Shown here piece after piece: positions 41,899-51,017 of a DNA stretch of 64,000 nucleotides. Position numbers and translations under genes: made by a program. Source of the stretch: Bombella pluederhausensis. GTDB taxonomy: Bacteria > Pseudomonadota > Alphaproteobacteria > Acetobacterales > Acetobacteraceae. The notes beneath the pieces are model-generated. The model was given only the letters and a program-made list of their open reading frames with translations, was not told the DNA's origin and searched no databases. Each line of letters starts with the position of its first letter. Position 1 is the first letter of the stretch. The stretch covers positions 558,001 through 622,000 of the forward strand of contig NZ_JANIDY010000001.1 in the NCBI RefSeq assembly GCF_026385525.1. The letters are read 5' to 3'.

Positions 41899-43347
41899 CT
41901 ATGTCCGATCCCCCGTTCTGAGATGACTGTGCCGTATGCTATAAGCGAAATAGATGACGGCACCAATGGCCAACCAGATAATTAGGCGCATCCATGTAAT
42001 CAGGCTCATGGAGAGCATGACACTGCCGCAGGAAAGGATGCCCAAAGAGGGAATCAGCAGCGGCCCGCCGGGCAGGCGGAAGGTGCGGGGCGCATCAGGT
42101 GCGGTGAAGCGCAGGGCAATTACGCCCGCACAGACAATCACGAAAGCTGTCAACGTGCCGATGGAGGCCATGTTAGCCAGAACATTAATTGGCAGGCAGC
42201 AGGCCAGCAGACCGCTCACGAGGAAGCTGAGCATATGGCTGGGAACCGGCGTATGGCTTTTGCGGCTCATCCGGCGGAAGAATTCGGGTAGCAGACCATC
42301 CTGCGACATGCTCATCAGGATGCGGCTCTGGCCCATCAGCAGCCCGTAAATGACTGAGACATAGCCCAGACAGATGCCCCCCTTGATGAGCAGGCTAAGC
42401 CACGGAAGGTTGACGACATCCATCACGGTGGCGACTGGGCTGGGGTCATTGGCAAAGTGATGGTAGTCCACCACACCCACCAGAACGGCCGATACGATGA
42501 CATAAACGACTGCACAGATGATCTGACTGCCCAGAATGGCAAAGGGCATCGAACGCTGAGGGTTTTTCGTATCATGCGCAGCGGTAGAGACGATATCGAA
42601 GCCAATATAAGCCAGAAACGCCATACCAGCCGCCCGCATCACGCCGCTAAAGCCGAAATCCCCATAATGCCCGCCATTAGGAGGAATGAAGGGGTGAAAA
42701 TGCGCCATTTGGATATGAGGAAGACAGGCTACGATCAGCCCAACCAGAACGCATATCTTGATGCCCACGATGAGGCCATTCATGCGGGCGGATTCTGTCA
42801 TGCCCCGTGTCAGCATGATGGTGACCAGCCAGAGAATGAACAGGCAAGGCGCATTGAACCACGCATGAGCCATGTGGCCATCAGGCATTTCCACCAGCGA
42901 CATGGGCGGATGCAGCAGCCGGGGGTCTATGATGACCCTCCAGTCCTTGAGGAATGAGGCTATATAACCCGACCAGCTGGAGGCCACGGCAGCCGTGCTG
43001 ACGGTATATTCAAGGATCAGGTCCCACCCGATGACCCATGCTATAAACTCCCCCAGAGCTGCATAGGCGTAGGAATAGGCTGACCCGCCGGAAGGGATCA
43101 TCCCGGCCAGCTCGGCATAGCAGAGCCCGGCAAAGCTGGCAGCAATGGCAGCGATGAGAAAGGCCAGTGGAATGGCTGGGCCAGCATAAAGCCCCGCCGC
43201 CACGCCTGTAAGCGAGAAAAGACCGGCCCCAATGGTAACACCGACCCCAATGGCAATGAGTTGCCATGTGCCGAAGATACGTTTCAGCCCCGTGGAAGAT
43301 GAGGCAGAGGAGGTAATGGCCTTTTTGCGCCACAGGGATGACATCAT
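41899..43347 (-). CDS. APC-superfamily amino acid permease (copy 2 of 3)
   Basis: 482 residues, same architecture as its neighbours: FGTWQLIAIGVGVTIGAGLF, GLCYAELAGMIPSGGSAYSY, VIGWDLILEYT, MAFLAYIGFDIVSTAAHDTKNPQR and a YVSVIYGLLMGQSRI segment. It shares a 37-base identical run with copy 1 (42323-42359 against 40831-40867). Some 43 bases separate it from copy 1, so the two are probably co-transcribed; a 130-base spacer with several inverted repeats separates it from copy 3. Confidence 0.9.
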   Translation of the reverse strand: MMSSLWRKKAITSSASSSTGLKRIFGTWQLIAIGVGVTIGAGLFSLTGVAAGLYAGPAIPLAFLIAAIAASFAGLCYAELAGMIPSGGSAYSYAYAALGEFIAWVIGWDLILEYTVSTAAVASSWSGYIASFLKDWRVIIDPRLLHPPMSLVEMPDGHMAHAWFNAPCLFILWLVTIMLTRGMTESARMNGLIVGIKICVLVGLIVACLPHIQMAHFHPFIPPNGGHYGDFGFSGVMRAAGMAFLAYIGFDIVSTAAHDTKNPQRSMPFAILGSQIICAVVYVIVSAVLVGVVDYHHFANDPSPVATVMDVVNLPWLSLLIKGGICLGYVSVIYGLLMGQSRILMSMSQDGLLPEFFRRMSRKSHTPVPSHMLSFLVSGLLACCLPINVLANMASIGTLTAFVIVCAGVIALRFTAPDAPRTFRLPGGPLLIPSLGILSCGSVMLSMSLITWMRLIIWLAIGAVIYFAYSIRHSHLRTGDRT

Positions 43348-43386
43348 AGTGAAGAAGGTCCCGTGTCCGGTCGTTTCTGATCTGCT

Positions 43387-43475
43387 CCGGCTGTTACGTC
43401 AGCCGGCAGCGGCACCCGGAGAGGGTGCCACTTTCGGAGCGATCCTTCTTCTATGGAAGAAAATTATAATTTTCT
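43387..43475. repeat. Cluster of three inverted repeats between permease genes 2 and 3
   Basis: CCGGCTG-TTACGT-CAGCCGG (43387-43406), GGCACCC-GGAGA-GGGTGCC (43411-43429) and an 18-base AT-rich palindrome AGAAAATTATAATTTTCT (43458-43475) next to the stop of copy 3. The set may attenuate or process the transcript entering copy 2, or hold operator sites. Confidence 0.55.
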
Positions 43476-43478
43476 ACC

Positions 43479-44927
43479 CTATTTGATGGAATTGTTGCGC
43501 AGTCTGCTTTTTCTGATGCCATAAGCGAAATAGACAGCAAATCCCACAGCCAGCCAGATGATGAGACGCACCCATGTGAGCGGACTCATGGAGCCCATAA
43601 CAATGGCGCAGGAGATGATTCCCAGCGCAGGGACCACAAACGGTCCCCCCGGTACCTGAAAACTGCGTGAAGCATCCGGTGCCCGAAAACGCAGGGCCGT
43701 CACGCCAGCGCAGACAATGACGAAGGCGAGCAGGGTGCCGATGGAGGTCATTTCTCCCAGCGTAGCAATGGGGACACATCCGGCCAGTAGGGCAGCGGCC
43801 ACAGCTGTGATGATATGGGCTGTCCATGGGGTACTGGTGCCCTTGTGCAGGCGGCCAAGGAAAGAGGGAAGAAGCCCGTCATCGGCCATGTTCATGGCAA
43901 TACGGCTCTGCCCGATGAGCAGCCCGAACAGCACGGAAATAAAGCCGAAGGTGATGCCGATTTTCACGAGAACGGCCATCCACGGCATATGGATTTTATC
44001 CATGGCGGTGGCGACAGGGCTGGGGTCGTGGGCAAGGGCACGGTAATCCACCACGCCAAGCAGGATGGTTGAAAAGACGACATAGATGATGGCGCAGGTT
44101 AGCAGGCTTCCCAGAATGCCAATGGGCATGTTGCGCTGCGGGTTCTTTGTGTCCTGTGCCGCTGTAGAAACGATATCAATGCCGACATAGGCAAAGAAGG
44201 CCATACCTGCCGCCCGCATGATACCGCTGATGCCAAACTGCCCGAATTCGCCCTGATTGGCGGGAATGAAGGGATGGAAGTGGCTGGTATCGACAAAAGG
44301 CGTACAGACGATGATGAGGCCGATGATAACCAGCATCTTGATGACCACGACCAGCGAGTTCAGACGCACGGAGAAATTCGTACCCCGCATCAGCATCAGG
44401 GTGATGATGAACAGGAGCAGCATCCCCGGTGCATTGCACCATGCATGCGCCGTATGGCCATCCGGCATGGTGACGGTGGTCATAGGGGGGCTGAGTAATC
44501 GCGGATCAATGATGATGCCCCAGCCTCGCAGCAGGGAGGCGATATAGCCTGAAGCACTGGAGGCCACAGCCGCCGCTCCGACCGTATATTCAAGGATCAG
44601 GTCCCAGCCGATGATCCAGGCGATGATCTCACCCAGCCCGGCATAGGCATAGGCATAGGCAGAACCGCCGGCGGGCAGCATCCCGGCGAGTTCGGCATAG
44701 CAGAGACCGGCGAAGCTGGCGGCAATAGCGGCGATGAGGAAGGAAATGATGACTGCCGGCCCGGCATTCTGTCCTGCCGCCACGCCCGTGAGAGAGAAAA
44801 GCCCCGTCCCCACGGTGACACCGACCCCCATGGCGATCAGACGCCACGGGCCAAACACACGTTTTAGTCCGTTATTCTGGCTCTCTGGAGGAGGAACTTG
44901 TTTGGTCTGCCAGAAGGGCAAGGTCAT
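43479..44927 (-). CDS. APC-superfamily amino acid permease (copy 3 of 3)
   Basis: 482 residues from the ATG at 44927, chosen because MTLPFWQTK aligns with the MRRPFWRTK start of copy 1; the open frame continues across the antisense of glyA but that part is not coding. Seen: FGPWRLIAMGVGVTVGTGLF, GLCYAELAGMLPAGGSAYAY, IIGWDLILEYT, MAFFAYVGIDIVSTAAQDTKNPQR and IGQSRIAMNMADDGLLPSFLGRLH. First permease in transcription order, divergent from glyA; the shared ~100-base gap must hold both promoters. Confidence 0.9.
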   Translation of the reverse strand: MTLPFWQTKQVPPPESQNNGLKRVFGPWRLIAMGVGVTVGTGLFSLTGVAAGQNAGPAVIISFLIAAIAASFAGLCYAELAGMLPAGGSAYAYAYAGLGEIIAWIIGWDLILEYTVGAAAVASSASGYIASLLRGWGIIIDPRLLSPPMTTVTMPDGHTAHAWCNAPGMLLLFIITLMLMRGTNFSVRLNSLVVVIKMLVIIGLIIVCTPFVDTSHFHPFIPANQGEFGQFGISGIMRAAGMAFFAYVGIDIVSTAAQDTKNPQRNMPIGILGSLLTCAIIYVVFSTILLGVVDYRALAHDPSPVATAMDKIHMPWMAVLVKIGITFGFISVLFGLLIGQSRIAMNMADDGLLPSFLGRLHKGTSTPWTAHIITAVAAALLAGCVPIATLGEMTSIGTLLAFVIVCAGVTALRFRAPDASRSFQVPGGPFVVPALGIISCAIVMGSMSPLTWVRLIIWLAVGFAVYFAYGIRKSRLRNNSIK

Positions 44928-45029
44928 TGAAGGGCACTCTCGCATTTTTTGAACGTAATTAATCCGCAACGATAGACGTGCTTGGCTCGCACGCCTATAG
45001 AAAGGAAAGAGTTTTTTTGCGGGAGATGG

Positions 45030-46331
45030 ATGACAATGTCCAAAAGCACCAATCAGGCCGGTCTGCATTCTTTCTTTCATGCCCCTCTTAAGGAGCGGGA
45101 TCATGAAGTCAGTGCGATCCTGAATGCCGAGCTTGAACGCCAGCAGGATGGCATCGAGCTGATCGCTTCTGAGAACATGGCGTCCTTCGCCGTAATGGAA
45201 GCTCAGGGCTCTGTCCTGACCAACAAATATGCTGAGGGTCTGCCGGGCCGCCGCTATTATGGTGGCTGCGTTGATGTGGATAAGGTCGAGAACCTTGCCA
45301 TTGAGCGCCTGAAGACACTGTTCGGGGCTGAGTTCGTCAACGTCCAGCCGCATTCTGGTGCCAATGCCAATCAGGCAGCTTTCATGGCGCTGGCAAAGCC
45401 CGGTGACACCATCCTCGGCATGAGCCTTGCTGCTGGTGGCCATCTGACCCACGGTGCCGCTCCGAACTATTCCGGTAAGTGGTTCAATGCCGTGCAGTAT
45501 GGCGTGCGTGGTGAAGACGGTCTGCTCGATTATGAGGAGATGGAACGTCTGGCCCGTGAGCATAAGCCCCGCATCATCGTGGCTGGCAGCTCTGCCTACC
45601 CCCGTGTGATTGACTTCCCCCGCTTCCGCAAGATTGCTGATGAAGTCGGTGCTTACCTGATGGTGGATATGGCCCATTTCGCTGGGCTCGTGGCTGCTGG
45701 CATCTATCCGAGCCCGGTCCCTCATGCTGACATCACGACATCTACAACGCATAAGACGCTGCGTGGTCCCCGTGGTGGCATCATCATGACCAATGATGCG
45801 GACATCGCCAAGAAGATCAACTCCGCCGTGTTCCCCGGTCTTCAGGGTGGCCCGCTGATGCATGTCATCGCTGGTAAGGCTGTTGCTTTTGGTGAGGCCC
45901 TTCAGGATGAGTTCAAGCAGTATCAGCAGCGTGTGCAGGCAAATGCCCGTGCACTGGCCGATGAGCTGCTGAAATGTGGTTTCGACATCGTGACAGGTGG
46001 TACGGACACCCACCTCGTGCTGGTGGACCTGCGTCCCAAGAAGGTGACAGGCAAGAAGGCTGAGGCCCTGATGGAGCGTGCTGGCATTACAGCCAACAAG
46101 AATGCCGTTCCGTTTGATCCTGAAAAGCCGTTTGTCACTTCTGGCGTGCGTCTGGGCAGCCCGGCAGCTACGGCCCGTGGTTTCGGTGAAGCAGAATTCC
46201 GTCAGGTGGCCCGCATGATTGATTCCGTGCTGAGCGCTGATGAGAATGATGACGCCACCTTCGAGCGTATCCGCAAAGAAGTGAAGGAGCTGTGTGCTCG
46301 CTTCCCGATCTATGATCGTGCCTCTGCCTGA
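45030..46331 (+). CDS. glyA: Serine hydroxymethyltransferase
   Basis: PLP enzyme interconverting serine and glycine with tetrahydrofolate; main one-carbon source, and glycine and formyl donors feed the purine pathway encoded nearby. 433 residues from the ATG at 45030 (GGGAG just upstream; an ATG at 45036 is equally possible; an upstream GTG at 44982 is unlikely). Seen: [68 protein letters not shown], the PLP Lys in [17 protein letters not shown] and TNKNAVPFD. Terminator follows. Confidence 0.96.
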   Translation: MTMSKSTNQAGLHSFFHAPLKERDHEVSAILNAELERQQDGIELIASENMASFAVMEAQGSVLTNKYAEGLPGRRYYGGCVDVDKVENLAIERLKTLFGAEFVNVQPHSGANANQAAFMALAKPGDTILGMSLAAGGHLTHGAAPNYSGKWFNAVQYGVRGEDGLLDYEEMERLAREHKPRIIVAGSSAYPRVIDFPRFRKIADEVGAYLMVDMAHFAGLVAAGIYPSPVPHADITTSTTHKTLRGPRGGIIMTNDADIAKKINSAVFPGLQGGPLMHVIAGKAVAFGEALQDEFKQYQQRVQANARALADELLKCGFDIVTGGTDTHLVLVDLRPKKVTGKKAEALMERAGITANKNAVPFDPEKPFVTSGVRLGSPAATARGFGEAEFRQVARMIDSVLSADENDDATFERIRKEVKELCARFPIYDRASA

Positions 46332-46346
46332 TTAGGGCAGACATTG

Positions 46347-46377
46347 AAAGGGCATGGTGTGACAGCCATGCCCTTTT
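46347..46377. terminator. Bidirectional terminator between glyA and the helicase gene
   Basis: Perfect 11-bp stem AAAGGGCATGG (46347-46357) / CCATGCCCTTT (46366-46376) with an 8-base loop; A-run on the left and T-run on the right allow use from both strands. Confidence 0.85.
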
Positions 46378-46390
46378 GGAAAAGCTGCCT

Positions 46391-47548
46391 TTAAAGCGTT
46401 TCCGCCGTGATGATGCGGATACGGTACTGGATGTGCTTTTCAATTTCCCGCAGGCGGGTCCGTTCAGCCAGTGTAGCGAAGGTGACGGCCCGGCCTTGCT
46501 TTCCGGCACGGGCTGTTCTCCCGATGCGGTGGATGTAGAGTTCCGGCGTCTGCGGCAGGTCCATGTTCACGACCAGCTGGATGTCATCAATATCCAGTCC
46601 ACGGGCCGCAATATCCGTTGTGACAAGAATGGAACCGGGCTGTGCCTGATAGCGTTCCAGTGTTTTCTTCCGGTCGCCCTGTGTCTGGCCGCCATGAAGG
46701 GCAATGGCCTTGTACTGGGCCTTTCTTAAAAGCTTTGCGACAGAATCGGCTTTCTGTTTTGTCTTCGTGAAAATGATGGCCCGGCCCGCCTTGGCATCGG
46801 CCTGTATCTTTGACCGTTCCAGCACTGTCAGGAGCAGGAGCTCTTTCTGTGCTTCGGTAATGAACAGGGCTTGCTGGCGGATGCGGCGGGGCGTGACCTC
46901 TTCTTCGCCCGGTTCCACACGGACGGGGTCTTTCGTGACCCGCTTGGCTAGCGCCATGACAGGCTCTGGCAGGGTAGCGGAGCAGAAGATGGTCTGAGGG
47001 CGGTCAGCAATATAGGGCACGAGAGCCGTCATGCTGGCAGAGAATTCTTCATCCAGAAGACGGTCTGCCTCATCCAGAACCAGATAGATGATGTGTTCCA
47101 GCGACAGCTCGCCTTTCTCCACGAAGTCCAGAAGCCGGCCATGCGTGGCAACAATGATGTCGGCACCCTGCGCCAGTGAGAGGGCCTGTTGCTCACGAGG
47201 CACGCCGCCGCAGATAACCCGTGTGCGGAGGGGAAGCTGACGCCCTAACTGGCGGCAGACGCCGGCTGTCTGCATGGCGAGGTCACGGGTTGGTTCCAGT
47301 ATCAGAACCCGTGGAACGGAATCGGTCGTATCTTCCTGTTTGAGGTCAGCTAGTTTCTGGAGGGCAGGGAGGACAAAGGCGGCAGTTTTGCCGGTTCCTG
47401 TCTGTCCGGGTAGGAGAACGTCACGACCTGCTAGAAGGGGAGGAATACCCTGCTGCTGGATGGGGGTTGGTTTGACCATACCCGCTTTCTGGGCGGCCTG
47501 TGCAAGCTGGTCGGAAAGGCCAAGGTCTGTAAAATCTGTTTGTGTCAT
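46391..47548 (-). CDS. DEAD-box ATP-dependent RNA helicase (RhlE/DeaD-like)
   Basis: 385 residues, a bare two-domain helicase core. Motifs in order: Q motif KPTPIQQQGIPPLL, I GQTGTGKT, Ia LEPTRDLAMQ, Ib ATHGRLLDF, II LVLDEADRLLD, III CSATLP, IV IIFTKTK, V TTDIAARGLD and VI YIHRIGRTARAGKQG. No basic C-terminal extension, so substrate specificity (ribosome assembly, RNA decay) cannot be assigned. Convergent with glyA, sharing the terminator; divergent from the ELM1-like gene. Confidence 0.95.
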   Translation of the reverse strand: MTQTDFTDLGLSDQLAQAAQKAGMVKPTPIQQQGIPPLLAGRDVLLPGQTGTGKTAAFVLPALQKLADLKQEDTTDSVPRVLILEPTRDLAMQTAGVCRQLGRQLPLRTRVICGGVPREQQALSLAQGADIIVATHGRLLDFVEKGELSLEHIIYLVLDEADRLLDEEFSASMTALVPYIADRPQTIFCSATLPEPVMALAKRVTKDPVRVEPGEEEVTPRRIRQQALFITEAQKELLLLTVLERSKIQADAKAGRAIIFTKTKQKADSVAKLLRKAQYKAIALHGGQTQGDRKKTLERYQAQPGSILVTTDIAARGLDIDDIQLVVNMDLPQTPELYIHRIGRTARAGKQGRAVTFATLAERTRLREIEKHIQYRIRIITAETL

Positions 47549-47617
47549 GAATGTCAGTCTTGCCAGAAGGTGGGTGGTGATGTGATGGACGGAGACTACT
47601 GCCGGAGGGGATCAGAA

Positions 47618-48568
47618 ATGCATGCAGCCATCATAGCAGAAGATTTCGCCGGAATGAGGTCTCAGGGGCGGGGGCTGGCAGAGCGAGCGGGTTTTTCGTG
47701 GGAGTTTCAGCCTGTCCTTGCGAATAGGAGAAAGCTGGTCTCACGTTTGCCTGTTCGTTTCTGGCCATATTCTCTGGGTCTGTTTGCCCCATTCAGCCTT
47801 TCTTCTGCAACCCGTCTCATCATCAGTGTGGGTGGAAAAGGAGCCGTGGCGGGGGCGGCGCTGGGCAGAGCGCACGGGTTGCCTGTTGTGCAGATACAGC
47901 ATCCACGGGCGAAATTGTCCCCTTTTGCTCTGGTTGTGGCCAGTGCGCATGATCGACTTGAAGGGGCAAACGTGCTTTCCGTTCGCACGGCCATGCATGA
48001 CGTGACACCGGCCCGCCTAGCTCAGGCCGCTGGGCCGTGGCGAGAACGCATTCGTGCGGGAGCGGAGAAGGTGTTGGGCGTGCTTCTGGGTGGTTCCAAC
48101 GGACGTTACAGGCTGGAAGAACCAGAAGCCGTAGCGTTGTCTGAGGAGCTGGCTGGTTTCATAAGGCTGACAGGTGCCCGTTGTGTGCTGACGCCATCCC
48201 GGCGCACATCCCGTCAGGCTCTTGTGGTATTGCAGGAGCGTCTGGCCCCTCTGGGGGCTGTGGTGCTGGAGGGAGAGGGGGATGAGAACCCTTATATGGG
48301 GCTGCTTGCCTGTTCTGATGTTCTGGCTGTGACGCAGGATAGTGTTTCTATGATGTCGGAAGCTGTTGCTACGGATAGGCCTGTCGCTATTCTTCCTCTG
48401 AAGGGGCGGTCATCACGGCTGGAACATTTCGTAACCATACTTGAAAAAGCGGGACGTGTTCAGTCTTCTTTAAGGAACATATCATTTATGCCCTGCGAAA
48501 GACTTGACGATACTTCCTTGGCGGCTGATGAAATACATCACCGTATTCAGTTCAGTCGGGAAGGATGA
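47618..48568 (+). CDS. ELM1/GtrOC1-like family protein (DUF1022)
   Basis: 316 residues from the ATG at 47618 (GGAGGGG about 8 bases upstream; the frame extends further but without a comparable site). It resembles the mitochondrial-fission ELM1 family found in plants and alphaproteobacteria: IISVGGKGAVAGAALGRAHGLPVVQIQHPR, VLGVLLGGSNGRYRL, LTPSRRTSRQAL, NPYMGLLACSDVLAVTQDSVSMMSEAVATDRPVAIL. The fold is like GT-B glycosyltransferases; in bacteria the activity is unproven. Five bases before the next gene, so an operon pair is likely. Confidence 0.83.
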   Translation: MHAAIIAEDFAGMRSQGRGLAERAGFSWEFQPVLANRRKLVSRLPVRFWPYSLGLFAPFSLSSATRLIISVGGKGAVAGAALGRAHGLPVVQIQHPRAKLSPFALVVASAHDRLEGANVLSVRTAMHDVTPARLAQAAGPWRERIRAGAEKVLGVLLGGSNGRYRLEEPEAVALSEELAGFIRLTGARCVLTPSRRTSRQALVVLQERLAPLGAVVLEGEGDENPYMGLLACSDVLAVTQDSVSMMSEAVATDRPVAILPLKGRSSRLEHFVTILEKAGRVQSSLRNISFMPCERLDDTSLAADEIHHRIQFSREG

Positions 48569-48572
48569 TTTC

Positions 48573-50462
48573 ATGCTGGATATAAAGACATTTGGTCCGC
48601 AGGGCGGCAATGTCCTTTACAAGGCTTTGTCTCATCCTCTGGCTGTTGATACGATGAAGACGCTTGAGCAGACGCTCAAGGGCAAAATACTCGCCATATA
48701 CGACCCGGATGACTATCTGCCGACAGTCTGCGGTTTATATCCGGCCATACGGCCTTCAGTCATTTTGACACATGATAGCGAGCAGGTCGGGCAGCCTGAC
48801 GGTCTGGGAGGGCAGAAACAGGCTGTTGTTCATCTGGCAGAGAGTGACGCTGATGCGGTACTGGCCCTGTCCTTCGAGGATGCGAAGATGCGTTCCCGTC
48901 TTGAAGGTGTTCTGGGGGGGAAGCCGTTATATACTCTGGGTGATGCAAAGCTGCCGGATGAGTTTCTGCCTTATCGGCGGCCTTATCTGGATAAATGCAA
49001 TTTTGCGACCAATTTTGCGTTTTTCCGGGAGACGGAGCGGTTCAGCACGAGGCTGGTTACGGCAAATTACTGGGCGAATTATGGCGCCACAGAGCTGCGT
49101 TACTGGCTGCGACTTTTTGATGAATCCGGTCATGTTCTGGCTGAGTGGTGTCAGGATGTGGAAGGTGCCAATGCTGGCGTGGTGATTGATAGCCGTGAGG
49201 TGAAGGAGCAGTTCGGCCTGCCGGACTTCACGGGGCAGCTTTTCATTCATGTCATCGGGGCCAAGGGGCATGATGTCGTGAAATATGCCCTCGACAGTTT
49301 TGGCCAGAATGGTGACCCCAGCCTGTCCGTTACGCATGATGCGAATGCGTGGCCTTCCATGAGGTTTGCCACGTTGCCGGCTCCTGATAAGGATGAGACG
49401 GTTTGTCTCTGGGTACAGAACAGTCATGGTACGGTGATTCCGGCGGGGGCTATTACACTGAATCCTATGGGTGAAGATGACCATCGGGCTGTGGCGCAGA
49501 CGATCGGGCCTTACGAGACGGTAGCGGTGGATGTGGGGGCGCTGTTTCCTGATCTGAAATGGCCTGCCCAGCTTGAATTACGGTCGGGCCGTCATCTGGT
49601 GCGGCCACGCTATGAAGTCGTGCAGAGAGGGCGGACCCGCATTGCCCATATGAATGTGGAGCGTGCCGATCTGCGTCCTGATCCGGCCATTCGCACTATG
49701 TCGCCGCTGCTGGGTCGTGGGTTTGTGTTGCCTTTCCCGGTGCCGGACCCGGCGGTCTATACGAGTTTCGTTCAGCTCAATCCAATGTCCGAGTCTCTTG
49801 CAGACATGCCCATGAGGTTGGACCTGTTTGATGAGGCGGGACAGAGCTGTGGTTGTCATTTTCTTGGAAATCTGCCTCGAAATCATCAGGGAGCCGTTGC
49901 TCTCCACGAGTTGATGGACCAGCCGGGACATGCGGAGCTGGTCTATGATTTTCGTGATGGCGGGGAGGGTGATGGCTGGCCTCATGCGCTGATGCGCTAC
50001 CGCCATCTTCAGACAGACCATGCGGCAGAGACGAGTTTTGGCGGGCATATTTTCAACACTATGATGACATGGCGGAATGAACCGCAATCTTACGCTGGTC
50101 CTCCGCCAGGTCTGACGACACGGCTTTTCCTGAAACTGGGACAGACGCTGGATGGTGTGGCTTTGCAGGGCTTCTGCCATCTGATCTATCCCACGTCCCT
50201 GCGTGAGGGGCGGCAGCCATCACGGACCTGCCTGCACCTTCATGCTTCTGACGGACGTGAACTGGCGGAGAAGGTTGTGATTATTCAGCCTTCTGGGTCC
50301 TATCTTCTGAAGCCGTATCAGCTTTTTGAGGCAGACCTTCTGCATAAGGCTGGAGAGGGTGGCTATGTCCTGATACGGGATTTAACCTGCCGTCTGTTTG
50401 GTTATCATGGGCTGGAGAATGGTGCCGGGTGCTTCTCTTTGGACCACATGTTCGGGTTCTGA
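48573..50462 (+). CDS. Conserved-looking 629-residue protein of unknown function, paired with the ELM1-like gene
   Basis: Start ATG at 48573, preceded by GGAAGGA and 4 bases after the ELM1-like stop; the longer frame start at 48504 lies inside that gene. No signal peptide or membrane helix. The chain seems to hold about four beta-rich modules built around a recurring pattern, for example LRLFDESGHVLAEW, LWVQNSHGTVIPAG, LDLFDEAGQSCGC and LHLHASDGRELAEK, each followed by 60-100 residues; they may be immunoglobulin-like sandwiches, an inference from pattern only. No enzyme motif recognised. Coupling to ELM1 hints at a role in envelope or glycan biology. Confidence 0.7.
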   Translation: MLDIKTFGPQGGNVLYKALSHPLAVDTMKTLEQTLKGKILAIYDPDDYLPTVCGLYPAIRPSVILTHDSEQVGQPDGLGGQKQAVVHLAESDADAVLALSFEDAKMRSRLEGVLGGKPLYTLGDAKLPDEFLPYRRPYLDKCNFATNFAFFRETERFSTRLVTANYWANYGATELRYWLRLFDESGHVLAEWCQDVEGANAGVVIDSREVKEQFGLPDFTGQLFIHVIGAKGHDVVKYALDSFGQNGDPSLSVTHDANAWPSMRFATLPAPDKDETVCLWVQNSHGTVIPAGAITLNPMGEDDHRAVAQTIGPYETVAVDVGALFPDLKWPAQLELRSGRHLVRPRYEVVQRGRTRIAHMNVERADLRPDPAIRTMSPLLGRGFVLPFPVPDPAVYTSFVQLNPMSESLADMPMRLDLFDEAGQSCGCHFLGNLPRNHQGAVALHELMDQPGHAELVYDFRDGGEGDGWPHALMRYRHLQTDHAAETSFGGHIFNTMMTWRNEPQSYAGPPPGLTTRLFLKLGQTLDGVALQGFCHLIYPTSLREGRQPSRTCLHLHASDGRELAEKVVIIQPSGSYLLKPYQLFEADLLHKAGEGGYVLIRDLTCRLFGYHGLENGAGCFSLDHMFGF

Positions 50463-50505
50463 GGCGAGATATTAAAATAATCTGTACATATGCTCTTTAT
50501 CCCTC

Positions 50506-50534
50506 TTGCCACGGAAAGAGGGCACGGGTATAAG
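50506..50534 (+). promoter_or_regulatory. Promoter of tRNA-Val
   Basis: -35 TTGCCA (50506-50511), exactly 17-base spacer, -10 TATAAG (50529-50534); the tRNA begins 18 bases after the -10. Confidence 0.7.
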
Positions 50535-50552
50535 ACGCCCATCCACAGAGAC

Positions 50553-50627
50553 GGATGCGTAGCTCAGCGGTAGAGCACTGCCTTCACACGGCAGGGGTCA
50601 CAGGTTCAATCCCTGTCGCATCCACCA
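50553..50627 (+). tRNA. tRNA-Val (anticodon CAC)
   Basis: 75 bases including an encoded CCA. Acceptor arm GGATGCG pairs with CGCATCC; D arm GCTCAGCGGTAGAGC; anticodon stem CTGCC/GGCAG around loop TTCACAC, giving CAC (reads GUG, Val); T arm ACAGGTTCAATCCCTGT. Phage late genes begin about 130 bases beyond its 3' end, so it may be the prophage attachment site. Confidence 0.95.
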
Positions 50628-50756
50628 TGGATTTCCCTATAAAATAGCTGAAAACTGCGGATTGTGATGGGGGTTGGTGCCGTTATTGGCGTCCCGTTTC
50701 TTCCCACGAGTCTCCGTAGTTTCTTGCCCACCCATTTTGAGGGGCAAGAGGGCTTT

Positions 50757-51017
50757 TCACGGCCTGCTTTCCCCCCAACAGGCCGCATTCTCCCGCAGGG
50801 CATAATCAAGATCAGCCGCCTGAATGCGGATGTTCTTCAGCTCTGGGTGGGCTACCATCTCGGCATAGGCGCCCTGCTGCTGCTCTACAGTAGGCGTCTG
50901 CAGGTTGAGGCACTGCTGGCGGATGCGGACCTCGCTGCATCCTCCTAGTAGGGTGATGCAGCAGGCCAGCACCAGGGCGCATGGAACGTACAGCCATAGC
51001 GGGTTTTCCTTTTCCAT
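50757..51017 (-). CDS. Small phage lipoprotein, Rz1-like outer-membrane spanin candidate
   Basis: 86 residues from the ATG at 51017 (a GTG one codon earlier is also in frame). Lipoprotein signal: hydrophobic WLYVPCALVLACCITLLGGC with lipobox LGGC, then a short periplasmic chain with VEQQQGAYAEMV. It overlaps the end of the small bitopic membrane protein upstream. A bitopic protein followed by an overlapping lipoprotein at the end of a lysis module is the layout of Rz/Rz1 spanins, which fuse inner and outer membranes. Sequence families vary too much to confirm by eye. Confidence 0.55.
   Translation of the reverse strand: MEKENPLWLYVPCALVLACCITLLGGCSEVRIRQQCLNLQTPTVEQQQGAYAEMVAHPELKNIRIQAADLDYALRENAACWGESRP

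Noticed and set aside
44928-46013. Amino-terminal extension of the third permease across glyA
   Set aside because: It is the antisense of glyA; paralogue alignment puts the permease start at 44927.
50724-50760. Hairpin CTTGCC/GGCAAG after tRNA-Val as a terminator
   Set aside because: Large loop and no proper T-run for either strand; too weak to list.
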